From assembly GCF_006937785.1 (NCBI RefSeq), contig NZ_SJEE01000002.1, positions 186,001 through 250,000 of the forward strand: a DNA stretch of 64,000 bases, read 5' to 3'. The DNA comes from Pseudanabaena sp. UWO311. Its GTDB lineage: Bacteria > Cyanobacteriota > Cyanobacteriia > Pseudanabaenales > Pseudanabaenaceae. The notes under the pieces were generated by a model. It made no database searches. It had not been told where the DNA came from and worked only from the letters and a program-made list of their open reading frames with translations. This document shows positions 38,245 to 47,731 of the stretch, in pieces (the stretch's first letter is position 1; every line of letters starts with the position of its first letter). A program made the translations under genes and the position numbers.

Positions 38245-40581
38245 ATGCAGAAAAAATCAGTGTCTAGGGGTCTCAAAGCTTTTTGCTTATTATCAATAGT
38301 ATGCGTAAACGGAATAATTGTTACAGAAGCGTTTAGCCAAACTAATCCATTTCCATTTGATGCTCAACTTCGCTATAACGGTAGTGGTGCAGGAATAGAT
38401 GGCAATACTAGTGTTGAGTTACGTATTCCTCTTAATCAAACACCAGATAATTTTTTCTATCTCAATCCTCAAATCCGAGTCTTTAATAATGGGCGCATTG
38501 GCTCTAATCTTGCAGTTGGCTATCGATCGCTAAATGACGTTGCCAAATATGTATTAGGCGGTTACTTTGCCTACGACAATCGTGATACGGGATCGCAATT
38601 TTTTCAGCAAATTTCCGCAGGTTTAGAGTTTTTTGCAGAATCTTGGGATATGCGCCTCAATACCTATCTTCCAGTGGGTAAGACTAATACACAACTAAGC
38701 GAAACTATCCTGAACTCTGGCAGTTTTCAGGGCACCCAGTTTTTGATCGATCGCGATCGGCGTTTTGATGCGGCTATGAGTGGTGTGGAGTTAGAAGCTG
38801 GCACGATCATCACTACTGGCGATGCAGGATATCTCCGCCCCTATGTCGGGACTTACTATTACACAGCTACCAATAGTGTCGGAGCTTTGGGGATTAAAGG
38901 TGGTTTGGGATACTATGGCGATCTCATCAATGCTGGTTTATCGATTCAGAACGATCGCATTTTCGGCACGAGTATTCTTTTTAATATTGGTATTAATTTC
39001 TCCAACCGTCCAGCGCGAGGAGTAAATCCGCCAACGCTTCTGGAACGCATGAACGAACCAATTTCGCGTAATAGTTCTGTCCTAGTCGAAAATCAAACGG
39101 TGCGCGATCAACTCGTCGCAATTAATCCTCTAACTGGTCAGCCTTATAGTTTCTTTATTGTTGCCAATAACACTACAGGCTTATCTGGCAACCCTAATGT
39201 GGTGTCTTTTTCTAACTTTTCGACGGCTCTTGCTAATGCAAGCGCTGCTGGGGCAAATGGAATTGTGTATGCTTATACCCCAACAGGCTCTACAGCACCA
39301 ACTTTAGCTGGATTTACAATTCCTGATGGTGTAAAAGTCTTCTCTAGTGCGCCATCTGTATTGCCTCTGTCATATTTAGCTGGCTCTGGAGGTGCGAATT
39401 TGCCCAATATTCCTTTGCCAGCTAACACGGGTGTTTATCCCATCGTCAGTGATACAGTCACTTTAGCATCAGGGTCTAATCAAGCTCTATCTGGCTTTAG
39501 CATCAATAAAAATGTGGCTACTGGTGCAAATGCTGGCATTATTGGCAACAATAATGTGAATGCCTTGATCGCCAATAACAGGGTCAACATTACGGCTCCT
39601 AGCAGCACACCAGTGGGTAATTCGGGGCGAGGTATTGTCTTGATAGGTGCTAGTGGCAATACCAATGTTTCGGACAACCAAGTTAACAATGCGATCGCTG
39701 AAGGAATTCGTCTCGACAATGTCAGTGGTACTGCTGCGATTACTGGTAACACAGTCACTAACACAATTCAGCCCAATGTCCAAACACAGGTAGAAGCAGG
39801 CATTCTGGTCAGGAACAATACAGGGAATGTCAATCTCACGATCGCCAACAACATCGTCAGAGACAATACTGCCACCGCAGGCGTTGTCGAAATTGACGGG
39901 ATTGAGTTTAGTCTCTGTCGTGTCTATCCAGACTTAGCAGGTTGTGCTACTACGACTACTGCGACTGTCAACATCACAGGCAACATTATCCGAAATATTA
40001 CAGGTGCAACCGATGGAGCCGATGGCATTGATATCAATTTAGGCAATAATGCAAACGCCACGCTGACAATTAGCAACAATACCATTGATAACATCGTGAA
40101 CAAAGGCATTAGCTTTGGTGCTGTTGATGGTTCTATTGGTACAACAACGATCGCTAATAACAACATTAGCAATGTCGGTGGTGCAGCAATTCAGGTGCGT
40201 GTGGGAGAAACGGCAGTTGGAGGACAGTCGTCTGTTCGCGCGGCGGTATTGAATAATAAAGTTACAAACACCAATACACAAGTTGGTGTAGATGATGCAT
40301 CTATGATTATTAGATCGCAAAATGCTGCTTCGCTCTGCGTCAGGTTTGAAGGAAATACCTTAAACAATCCCACCTCTAGTCTTGATTATCTATTCCGCAG
40401 ACAAAGTACATCAGCATCAGGATTGCAACTAGCAGGACTAACCACAGCGATCGCTGTGGCTAACCCCAGTCCAACATTGGTAACTGAGTTAACAGCTAGA
40501 GGAAATACAGGCACAGCAAGTAAATATAGAGTTCAAAATAATACAGTGCAAGTTCCCACTGCGGCTTGTACATTTCCTTAA
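38245..40581 (+). CDS. Inverse-autotransporter-like N-terminal beta-barrel followed by right-handed beta-helix passenger
   Basis: Signal peptide; YLNPQIRVFNNGRIGSNLAVGYRSL...VLGGYFAYDNRDTGSQFFQQISAGLEFFAESWDMRLNTYLPVG; then many NNxITNxxxxGI-type beta-helix repeats. Confidence 0.7.
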   Translation: MQKKSVSRGLKAFCLLSIVCVNGIIVTEAFSQTNPFPFDAQLRYNGSGAGIDGNTSVELRIPLNQTPDNFFYLNPQIRVFNNGRIGSNLAVGYRSLNDVAKYVLGGYFAYDNRDTGSQFFQQISAGLEFFAESWDMRLNTYLPVGKTNTQLSETILNSGSFQGTQFLIDRDRRFDAAMSGVELEAGTIITTGDAGYLRPYVGTYYYTATNSVGALGIKGGLGYYGDLINAGLSIQNDRIFGTSILFNIGINFSNRPARGVNPPTLLERMNEPISRNSSVLVENQTVRDQLVAINPLTGQPYSFFIVANNTTGLSGNPNVVSFSNFSTALANASAAGANGIVYAYTPTGSTAPTLAGFTIPDGVKVFSSAPSVLPLSYLAGSGGANLPNIPLPANTGVYPIVSDTVTLASGSNQALSGFSINKNVATGANAGIIGNNNVNALIANNRVNITAPSSTPVGNSGRGIVLIGASGNTNVSDNQVNNAIAEGIRLDNVSGTAAITGNTVTNTIQPNVQTQVEAGILVRNNTGNVNLTIANNIVRDNTATAGVVEIDGIEFSLCRVYPDLAGCATTTTATVNITGNIIRNITGATDGADGIDINLGNNANATLTISNNTIDNIVNKGISFGAVDGSIGTTTIANNNISNVGGAAIQVRVGETAVGGQSSVRAAVLNNKVTNTNTQVGVDDASMIIRSQNAASLCVRFEGNTLNNPTSSLDYLFRRQSTSASGLQLAGLTTAIAVANPSPTLVTELTARGNTGTASKYRVQNNTVQVPTAACTFP

Positions 40582-40629
40582 AGATTAAAAAGATACTCAC
40601 TGTGTGAGTTTCTTTTTAATCTTTAAGCA

Positions 40630-40744
40630 TATAGTTGCAGTCACTTGTCTTAGGACAAATCAAAACCCAAGAATTGATTGGCGGCGCATCGCGCCGCCAA
40701 TCAATTCTTGGGTTTTACGTCCTAGTACATTGGCAACAGCTATA
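40630..40744. mobile_element. Family-1 palindromic MITE-like element
   Basis: tatagttgcagtcacttgtcttaggacaaatcaaaacccaagaattgattggcggcgc...gttttacgtcctagtacattggcaacagctata. Confidence 0.75.
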
Positions 40745-40934
40745 GTTTGTAAAAACTGCTGCTTTAGCGATCGCGCTCATCATCAAAGTTAGCGATCGCG
40801 CTAATAACAAAAAAGAAACCCGCTTTGCAGGTTTCTTTTTTATACAAAGCGTAGCTTGAAAAAAATTGCTGCTTTAGCGATCGCTCTATGCATGAAAATA
40901 GTGAGAGCCTGAAATACGAGTACTGAATCAACGA

Positions 40935-42311
40935 ATGAAAATTTTATTTGCGGCGGCTGAAGTTGCTCCTCTTGCCAAAGTTGGCGGCATGGGAGATGTA
41001 GTGGGCGCACTCCCTCCGATTCTCAAGAAAATGGGACATGATGTGCGGATCATCATGCCTTACTACGGCGTTATTCCAGACAAGCTCAAGGAAAAGCCTG
41101 AATGGAAATGGAAAGGCTATGCCATGTTTCAGGAATTTGATATTTTTGAGACAGTGTTACCAGGTACAGATGTCCCCTTGTATTTAATGGGGCATGGCTC
41201 ATTTATTCCTGCCCGCGTTTATGGTGGGGAAGATGAAGATTGGCGGTTCACCATGTTTGCCAATGCCGTTGCGGAATTTGCATGGAACTATTGGAAACCG
41301 AACATTATTCATTGCCATGATTGGCATACAGGCATGATTCCTGTGTGGATGCATCAAGTCTCGGATATTGGAACTGTATTCACGATTCATAATCTTGCTT
41401 ATCAGGGGCCTTGGAAATGGTTTTTGGACAAAATCACTTGGACTCCTTGGTACATGGATGCTCATAACACTATGGCAGCAGGGATCAAATATGCCGATCG
41501 CGTGAACACTGTATCTCCTACCTATGCTCAGCAAATTTGTACACCCACCTATGGGGAAGGTTTAGAAGGTATTCTTTCTTTCTTGAAACCTTGGGGGATT
41601 TTAAATGGTATCGATACGGAATTAGAAAATCCTGCTACTGATTCTGCCTTGGTGCAAAACTACTCTGTCGAAACCCTTGACGATCGCATGGCAAATAAGA
41701 TTGCTTTGCAAAAAGAGTTAGGACTAACCGTAAATCCTGCGACTTTCTTGATCGGTATGGTCGGTCGTTTGGTAGAGCAGAAGGGCATTGATTTGTTACT
41801 GCAAACCTTAGAACGTTTTTTAGCATATACAGATGCTCAGTTTGTGGTCTTAGGTACAGGCGATCGTTATTACGAATCGCAACTATGGCAAATTGCTGCC
41901 CGCTACCCCGGTCGCATGTCAGCGCAAATTTTGTTTAACTCAGCGCTTTCCCATCGTGTTTATGCTGGTTCAGATGCCTTTTTGATGCCAAGTCGTTTTG
42001 AACCATGTGGACTGAGTCAACTAATTTCATTGCGCTATGGTTGTGTACCTATTGTCCGCCGTACTGGTGGATTAGTGGATACAGTGTCATTTCATGATCC
42101 AATTGGTCAGACAGGTACAGGCTTTAGTTTTGATCGTTACGAGCCGCTGGATATGTACACCTGCATGGTACGTGCATGGGAAAGTTATCGCTATACTGAT
42201 GCATGGCGCTTGTTGCAACAACGCGGCATGAGCAATAACTTCAGTTGGCAAGCTTCCGCCGAAAAGTATGTGCAGCTCTATCGCTCGATTCCTGGCTTAG
42301 ATAATGCCTAA
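40935..42311 (+). CDS. glgA: Glycogen synthase
   Basis: MKILFAAAEVAPLAKVGGMGDVVGALP; HCHDWHT; FEPCGLSQLISLRYGCVPIVRRTGGLVDTV. Confidence 0.95.
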   Translation: MKILFAAAEVAPLAKVGGMGDVVGALPPILKKMGHDVRIIMPYYGVIPDKLKEKPEWKWKGYAMFQEFDIFETVLPGTDVPLYLMGHGSFIPARVYGGEDEDWRFTMFANAVAEFAWNYWKPNIIHCHDWHTGMIPVWMHQVSDIGTVFTIHNLAYQGPWKWFLDKITWTPWYMDAHNTMAAGIKYADRVNTVSPTYAQQICTPTYGEGLEGILSFLKPWGILNGIDTELENPATDSALVQNYSVETLDDRMANKIALQKELGLTVNPATFLIGMVGRLVEQKGIDLLLQTLERFLAYTDAQFVVLGTGDRYYESQLWQIAARYPGRMSAQILFNSALSHRVYAGSDAFLMPSRFEPCGLSQLISLRYGCVPIVRRTGGLVDTVSFHDPIGQTGTGFSFDRYEPLDMYTCMVRAWESYRYTDAWRLLQQRGMSNNFSWQASAEKYVQLYRSIPGLDNA

Positions 42312-42355
42312 ATCCTCATAAAGAAATACGCGCGAATCGCGCCGTATTTCTTTAG

Positions 42356-42455
42356 TACCAAAGCACAAAATGGCATAGCCATTTTGTGCTTTCAAACCCT
42401 TACTGGGTTTGGAGTTTAATTCATAAAAGTATTTTCACACTTTTGCGAATTGGTT
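42356..42455. mobile_element. Family-2 element, slightly degenerate right end
   Basis: taccaaagcacaaaatggcatagccattttgtgctttcaaacccttactgggttt...aattcataaaagtattttcacacttttgcgaattggtt. Confidence 0.6.
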
Positions 42456-42530
42456 TAATTTGCTTGCAAATCATTCAAAGCACTGTGAGAATTACATTTA
42501 CAGCATTTCGATCAAAAGAACTACAAATCG

Positions 42531-43406
42531 ATGCGTCAGTTTCCTGTTATCCTAATTCCCCCAGAAGTGCAGCGCATCGCTCAGTCCAAGCCCGCTACAC
42601 CTAAGCTTAGTCCACCACCAAGACTAACTTCCTCTGAGCAGCCACAGCCTATTAATATTCAAGAAGCGATCGCATTAAGCTTTGGTTTAATATTCATCGT
42701 AGCGTTAGTAACTACCTTTGCCAAAGAGTTAGGAATCATGCTACTGATAGTCGGAACGGTGGCACTTGTGCTGCGGATCAGATATCAGTTTCTTACCTAC
42801 AAAAAACGCTACCAAAGTTATCAAAACACTCTCCAAAACTATTTCAAAAAGCTTGAAACTTATTCCCGCGAGGAAGTTGGACATGAGCAAAAACTAGCGA
42901 TCGCCCATTCTCCAGAGCGTATCCTTGAGTTTCGGCATCAGCAATTTAAAAAATTTTTTGCAAAGATACCTGCCATCGAAAATGCGATCGCCGTAACTAA
43001 AATAAAGTCTCCAGATCGTGATCAATCAGCTATCGATGATTTCGGAATCACTCTTCAGCAACATTTGTCAGGGACAATCTATCAAGGCATAAAGCTTTAC
43101 ATTCCTAGTGTTAATCAGGATTGGCTGCCGACACTGACTTATATCGATCCAGTTCTCAATGTCCATATTGCGATCGAGATTATTGGAGATTCAGAAAGTG
43201 CGGCAAATCTCATGCAAAAGGATCTTAGCGATCGCTTTTTAGTAGATTCAGGATGGATTATGATCAAGTTCTCGCAGAAACAAATTTTACAAAGCTCAGC
43301 CCAGTGCTGTAAAGAGTTTGCCAAATTACTTGATCGCTTAAGTCTTGATCCATCAGTCCTACCAAACTTTGAGTCTATTCCTGATTTAGCTCCAGTAAAA
43401 ATATAA
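42531..43406 (+). CDS. Membrane-anchored hypothetical protein with possible PD-(D/E)XK/DUF559-like C-terminal domain
   Basis: Two TM helices (IALSFGLIFIVALVTTFA, LGIMLLIVGTVALVLRI); C-terminal YIDPVLNVHIAIEI...RFLVDSGWIMIKFSQKQI resembles the DUF559/Vsr-type core. Confidence 0.5.
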   Translation: MRQFPVILIPPEVQRIAQSKPATPKLSPPPRLTSSEQPQPINIQEAIALSFGLIFIVALVTTFAKELGIMLLIVGTVALVLRIRYQFLTYKKRYQSYQNTLQNYFKKLETYSREEVGHEQKLAIAHSPERILEFRHQQFKKFFAKIPAIENAIAVTKIKSPDRDQSAIDDFGITLQQHLSGTIYQGIKLYIPSVNQDWLPTLTYIDPVLNVHIAIEIIGDSESAANLMQKDLSDRFLVDSGWIMIKFSQKQILQSSAQCCKEFAKLLDRLSLDPSVLPNFESIPDLAPVKI

Positions 43407-44078
43407 ATGGTCAGACAAACAAATATTCTTGATATGGTAAAGTGGCGGGATCTTCCAAACTACAAGGTTGGGAATACCCTTATACCTTCTCCACCCCAAG
43501 CTATGTCTTTGATTGCTGTACTTGATAGAATCATGAATTGGATGCTCACAAACCAACCAAATTATGCTGAATCATTTCTTCCTGGATTAAGTAGGCAGGA
43601 GATTGATTCTATTTGTGAGGTAATTCCAGGTTGTTTGTCCGAAGATATTTGTCAACTATATCAATGGAGAAATGGAACAAATGAAGAATATTGGAGATGG
43701 ATGTTGAATTTTCACTTGCATTACCAACCACTTCAAGAGGTCGTAATGGATATTCTGGAAACTGAAGATGATACATACACGTTTGACGGAAAACATCTCT
43801 TCCCTTTTTTTCAAGAAGAAAAGACTTATTATTGTTCATTGATATCCGAAGAATTCAGCGAATCTTCTGTGATAGTTGATTTATACGCTGGAGGAGGAAT
43901 GGATGTAGTTCTAGCTTTTAATAGCCTTACCGCCATGCTTGAGGTGTTAGCAGAAGGATTGGAGACTGAAGTGCTTTTCTTGAATGATAAAGGTTGTGTT
44001 GGTTACGGAGAAAACAGAAATAATTTTCGGGAACTTTTTTATAAGTATAATTCATCCGATATTGAGTTTTTTCTCTAA
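43407..44078 (+). CDS. SMI1/KNR4 (SUKH)-family protein
   Basis: LSRQEIDSICEVIPGCLSEDICQLYQWRNGTNE signature; ATG directly follows the TAA of the upstream gene. Confidence 0.75.
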   Translation: MVRQTNILDMVKWRDLPNYKVGNTLIPSPPQAMSLIAVLDRIMNWMLTNQPNYAESFLPGLSRQEIDSICEVIPGCLSEDICQLYQWRNGTNEEYWRWMLNFHLHYQPLQEVVMDILETEDDTYTFDGKHLFPFFQEEKTYYCSLISEEFSESSVIVDLYAGGGMDVVLAFNSLTAMLEVLAEGLETEVLFLNDKGCVGYGENRNNFRELFYKYNSSDIEFFL

Positions 44079-44264
44079 ATGACTGCGATTTCAATATCCA
44101 TTTGATCCTTATATCTTTCTATCCAGCAATCACTTTTAGATTTTCGTGATTGTAAATGCGATCGCAGATTTTGAGATGATACTTTAGGCGATCGGGAATG
44201 TCTTGTTTGAGAGCGATCGCTTTCTAGTAATGAGTAGGCGATCGGTAAATGATAGAATCCCAAA

Positions 44265-45095
44265 ATGATCGATAATATTTGCAAATTCTTAGCCGAAAGC
44301 TTTTCCAGAGACTTCGCCAGTTGGATATTGGGCGAAGCGATCCCCCTAACCAAAATCGAACCATCGGAACTCTCAGTCGAACCAATTCGCGCCGACTCCG
44401 TGATATTTCTCGAATCAACCAAAATTATTCTGCATATCGAATTTCAGACCGAACCAAATAAAAATATCCCCTTCCGCATGGCAGACTATCGACTGCGACT
44501 ATATCGTAAATTCCCAGAAAGACAAATACATCAAGTCGTTATCTACCTCACCCCCAGTCAATCTCCCCTAGTCCATGAAACGACCTTTAGTATTGGAGCG
44601 CTAAACCATGAATTTAACGTCATCAGACTATGGGAACAGCCCACAGAAATATTTCAGCAATACCAAGGACTCTTTCCCTTCGCTGTACTAACAAAAACCG
44701 AAAACCCCACAGAAACCCTAAGACAAGTTGCCAAACAAATCGAAAATATTACCGATAAACAAGTACAAAGCAACGTCGCCGCATCGACAGCTATAATATC
44801 GGGTATAGCCCTAAATAAAGAAATCATCCAAAGACTTTTAAGGAGCGAAATCATGAAAGAATCAGTTATTTATCAAGAAATTCTACTAGAAGGCAAGGCT
44901 GAAGGCAAGGCTGAAGGTATAGCTGAAACAGCGAATCAGATAGCGCTAAACATGATGCGTTCCAACATTTCTGTAGAATTAATTGCCCAATTTACAGGAC
45001 TAACTCTCAAACAAATCCAAAAGCTACAAAAACTTTCAGCCAAAAAAGCTCAACCACCAAAATCATCAAAAACAAAGCGATCGCCAAAAGCTTAA
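44265..45095 (+). CDS. Rpn-family recombination-promoting nuclease/transposase-like (PD-(D/E)XK) protein
   Basis: DSVIFLESTKIILHIEFQTEPNKNIPFRMADYRLRLYRKFP; C-terminal EGKAEGKAEGIAE repeats. Confidence 0.85.
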   Translation: MIDNICKFLAESFSRDFASWILGEAIPLTKIEPSELSVEPIRADSVIFLESTKIILHIEFQTEPNKNIPFRMADYRLRLYRKFPERQIHQVVIYLTPSQSPLVHETTFSIGALNHEFNVIRLWEQPTEIFQQYQGLFPFAVLTKTENPTETLRQVAKQIENITDKQVQSNVAASTAIISGIALNKEIIQRLLRSEIMKESVIYQEILLEGKAEGKAEGIAETANQIALNMMRSNISVELIAQFTGLTLKQIQKLQKLSAKKAQPPKSSKTKRSPKA

Positions 45096-45244
45096 TTATC
45101 AAACCGATAAAACTGCACCGATAATCTCAAAAGTGATGACAGATTCCTTCATCATTGGATGGTGTGACGACTACCTATACTTGGGATGGGCTTTGTTGAT
45201 AGGAGACCCATTTACCATAATTTCACAGGAGTGTAGTAAGCATC

Positions 45245-45688
45245 ATGGGAATACAACAACTGCTAGAAGAAATTTATACCATCGTTAGCGAGATAATGCC
45301 CGAAACTGCCAACTCCTTACAGACAGGGTTAAGTAGAGATGCGATCAAGGCGATAATTGAACCTTTGCCATTTGATTTGCCAGAAGATTTCTATAAACTT
45401 TATGAGTGGCGAAATGGCTCAAATACATTTGAAGATAATTTTTTCCCCTATCATACATTTTTACCACTCGAAAACTCTGTTAATAGTTACTTTGAACTTA
45501 GAGAAGGTGAATTTGCTAAATGGATAAATTGGCCGCCCAATTGGTTCCCTTTCCTCAAATTTGATGCCAAACTATACCTTTTTCTTGATGTAGAGAGAAA
45601 CACCATCCGCGAATATTTTGCAGAATTAGGTACAAAGAGCACAAGATTGATGTTTGACAATCTAAGAGACATGCTTTCTTACTATTAG
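45245..45688 (+). CDS. SMI1/KNR4 (SUKH)-family protein, paralogous to 43407-44078
   Basis: LSRDAIKAIIEPLPFDLPEDFYKLYEWRNGSN. Confidence 0.8.
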   Translation: MGIQQLLEEIYTIVSEIMPETANSLQTGLSRDAIKAIIEPLPFDLPEDFYKLYEWRNGSNTFEDNFFPYHTFLPLENSVNSYFELREGEFAKWINWPPNWFPFLKFDAKLYLFLDVERNTIREYFAELGTKSTRLMFDNLRDMLSYY

Positions 45689-45878
45689 TTTGCTTATGAG
45701 AGCGAAATATTCTATGTTGATCAGTATGGGTTCTTATTGAAAAAAGAAGACGATTAGTAGCAATTTATTCACAAGTCCCAGCAAGTAGCGTAGCGATCGC
45801 TTTTTCATTTGATAGCGATCGGAGATTTTGAGGTGATGTTTTAGGCGATCGGGAATGTCTTGTTTGAGAGCGATCGTA

Positions 45879-46655
45879 CTACATCTCGTCAGGATTTAGT
45901 CCAAGCGACCTAAGCATTTCGGCAAGACGTTGGGCTTTTAGCTCAGCCTGTTGTTGAGCTAAAGTTGCTTGAGTAGCGATCGCCTCAGCCTCACGCCGAG
46001 CCTGCTGCTCATAAGAACGTTCCAACTCCGCCTGATACCTAGCATGTTCCGCCTCAGCATGAGACCTTAAAATCTGCTTAGAAATCGGATCGTAAAAACG
46101 GAAAGTCTTATCAACAAAAAGATGTAAATCTAAACCCAACGTTTGACTATGCAAAGACAAAGTACCATCAGCTAAAGTTGAAACAGCGATCGGTACATAC
46201 TTGCCATTTCCCAGCCGCACACCCTGCAAAGAATCAGGCTTCAGAGAAATCCCCGAAGGATCATATTGAAAATATTCTTTCACACCCAAATCCCGATAAA
46301 TTAATGGATTTTCCGTACGGTCTTTCGTCACGGTTCCCTTAGAAGTTATTTCCAACACAAAATCTGGAACCTTCCCATCTTCTTCCCAAACCGTATAACT
46401 TACCCGATCCTCTTTACTCGCTCCAAACACAACAAAGATATCAGGCGCAATTCTCTTTTCTACGCCATCCTCTTCATAACGAATAAATAGATTCCCAGAA
46501 ACATACACATCTGGTAATTGCTCAAACCACAGTTTCAGAGCCTCAGTCGCATAACTCAAATTACGGCGTTGTTTATCACCTTCGGGCATCGGCTCAAAGT
46601 CCTCTAAAGGAGAGTCAAGTGTTTTAATTAGCTTGCGATCGCCAGAAATATTCAT
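45879..46655 (-). CDS. Uma2-family (DUF820) endonuclease-like protein
   Basis: RIAPDIFVVFGASKEDRVSYTVWEEDGKVPDFVLEITSKGTVTKDRTENPLIYRDLGVKEYFQYDP. Confidence 0.9.
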   Translation of the reverse strand: MNISGDRKLIKTLDSPLEDFEPMPEGDKQRRNLSYATEALKLWFEQLPDVYVSGNLFIRYEEDGVEKRIAPDIFVVFGASKEDRVSYTVWEEDGKVPDFVLEITSKGTVTKDRTENPLIYRDLGVKEYFQYDPSGISLKPDSLQGVRLGNGKYVPIAVSTLADGTLSLHSQTLGLDLHLFVDKTFRFYDPISKQILRSHAEAEHARYQAELERSYEQQARREAEAIATQATLAQQQAELKAQRLAEMLRSLGLNPDEM

Positions 46656-46905
46656 AACGGCACTCTAAGTCATATCAAGATTCAGCCTATCATATTTACG
46701 ATTTCGACTGATAGCAATCGGTATTTTTTCGGGTTAAGTATTTATATGTTAAGGATGGGAGGCGCTTCGTGCCGCCCATCCTTAAATATTTAGAGATTTT
46801 TGATAACAGTTGCTACAGCGACCGTGACTTAAAATATGGTTTATTGTTGACGAGTGCTAGAATCAGCGATTAAAAGCTGATAAATCTTTATTTTGTAGGT
46901 TTTAT

Positions 46906-47343
46906 GTGAGGGTATTGCCCGTGAATGCTGCTGAACAAGCTAGAAATGTCGAAGTAGCAACAAAAATCGCTACGATTGTCAATTTGTTTAAAGCTATTTA
47001 CCCTGCTGCAAGATCTGACTTAAAACCTTGGCTGAATAATTCTGATACTCGCAGATTACTTGATCCAGATTCGATTGATATAGGCTTTCATTTCCCAGGG
47101 GTAAGCTGGCGGCTTAAGGTTCGCAGTATTCTCTTTCAAATTCGACTATATGAAGATCCCGTTGATGGTGACTTGAGGGCGATCGGCGTTGAGGCAAGTG
47201 GACATGATCATAAAGGCGAATGTTGGCGATTTTCCACAGTGGACAATTGGCAATTCTTTGGCGATAAGATGCCGATGGAAGATGGAGTCGCAAATCTACG
47301 CGAGTTTAGTCGCCAAACCTTAGAAGTTTTCAATCGCAAATAG
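46906..47343 (+). CDS. Hypothetical protein
   Basis: Intact 145-aa ORF in its own intergenic slot; no recognised family. Confidence 0.5.
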   Translation: MRVLPVNAAEQARNVEVATKIATIVNLFKAIYPAARSDLKPWLNNSDTRRLLDPDSIDIGFHFPGVSWRLKVRSILFQIRLYEDPVDGDLRAIGVEASGHDHKGECWRFSTVDNWQFFGDKMPMEDGVANLREFSRQTLEVFNRK

Positions 47344-47731
47344 AAGTAATACAAAAACATCAAATGGCTGAGCCATTTGATGTTTCTACAACCCTTGATG
47401 GGTTTGATCCTCAATTCACAAAAGTGTGGCGGGACTTTGGTGAAATGCTACATCGGAGTAAGCTTTGCTTAGACTGTAAAACCCAAAAGAGTAGTGGCGG
47501 CGCTACTCTTTTGGGTTTTATGCTCTAATTTGCTTTTTTATTCAAAACCAATTAGGGATTTTCAGCGCCGCAGGCGCTGAAAATCCCTAATTGGTTTCAG
47601 ATTACAATGAGTTATAAGAGCGCAGTAATGTAGGAAACCAATTTTTAGCGGCGTGGCTTTGCCACGCCACTAAAAATTGGTTCTTGATTAAATCGCAGAA
47701 TCATAACTTGGTAATTTTTGAGCACTAACCT

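Noticed and set aside
39480-40373. Several antisense ORFs in the beta-helix passenger
   Set aside because: Repetitive coding sequence yields spurious reverse frames
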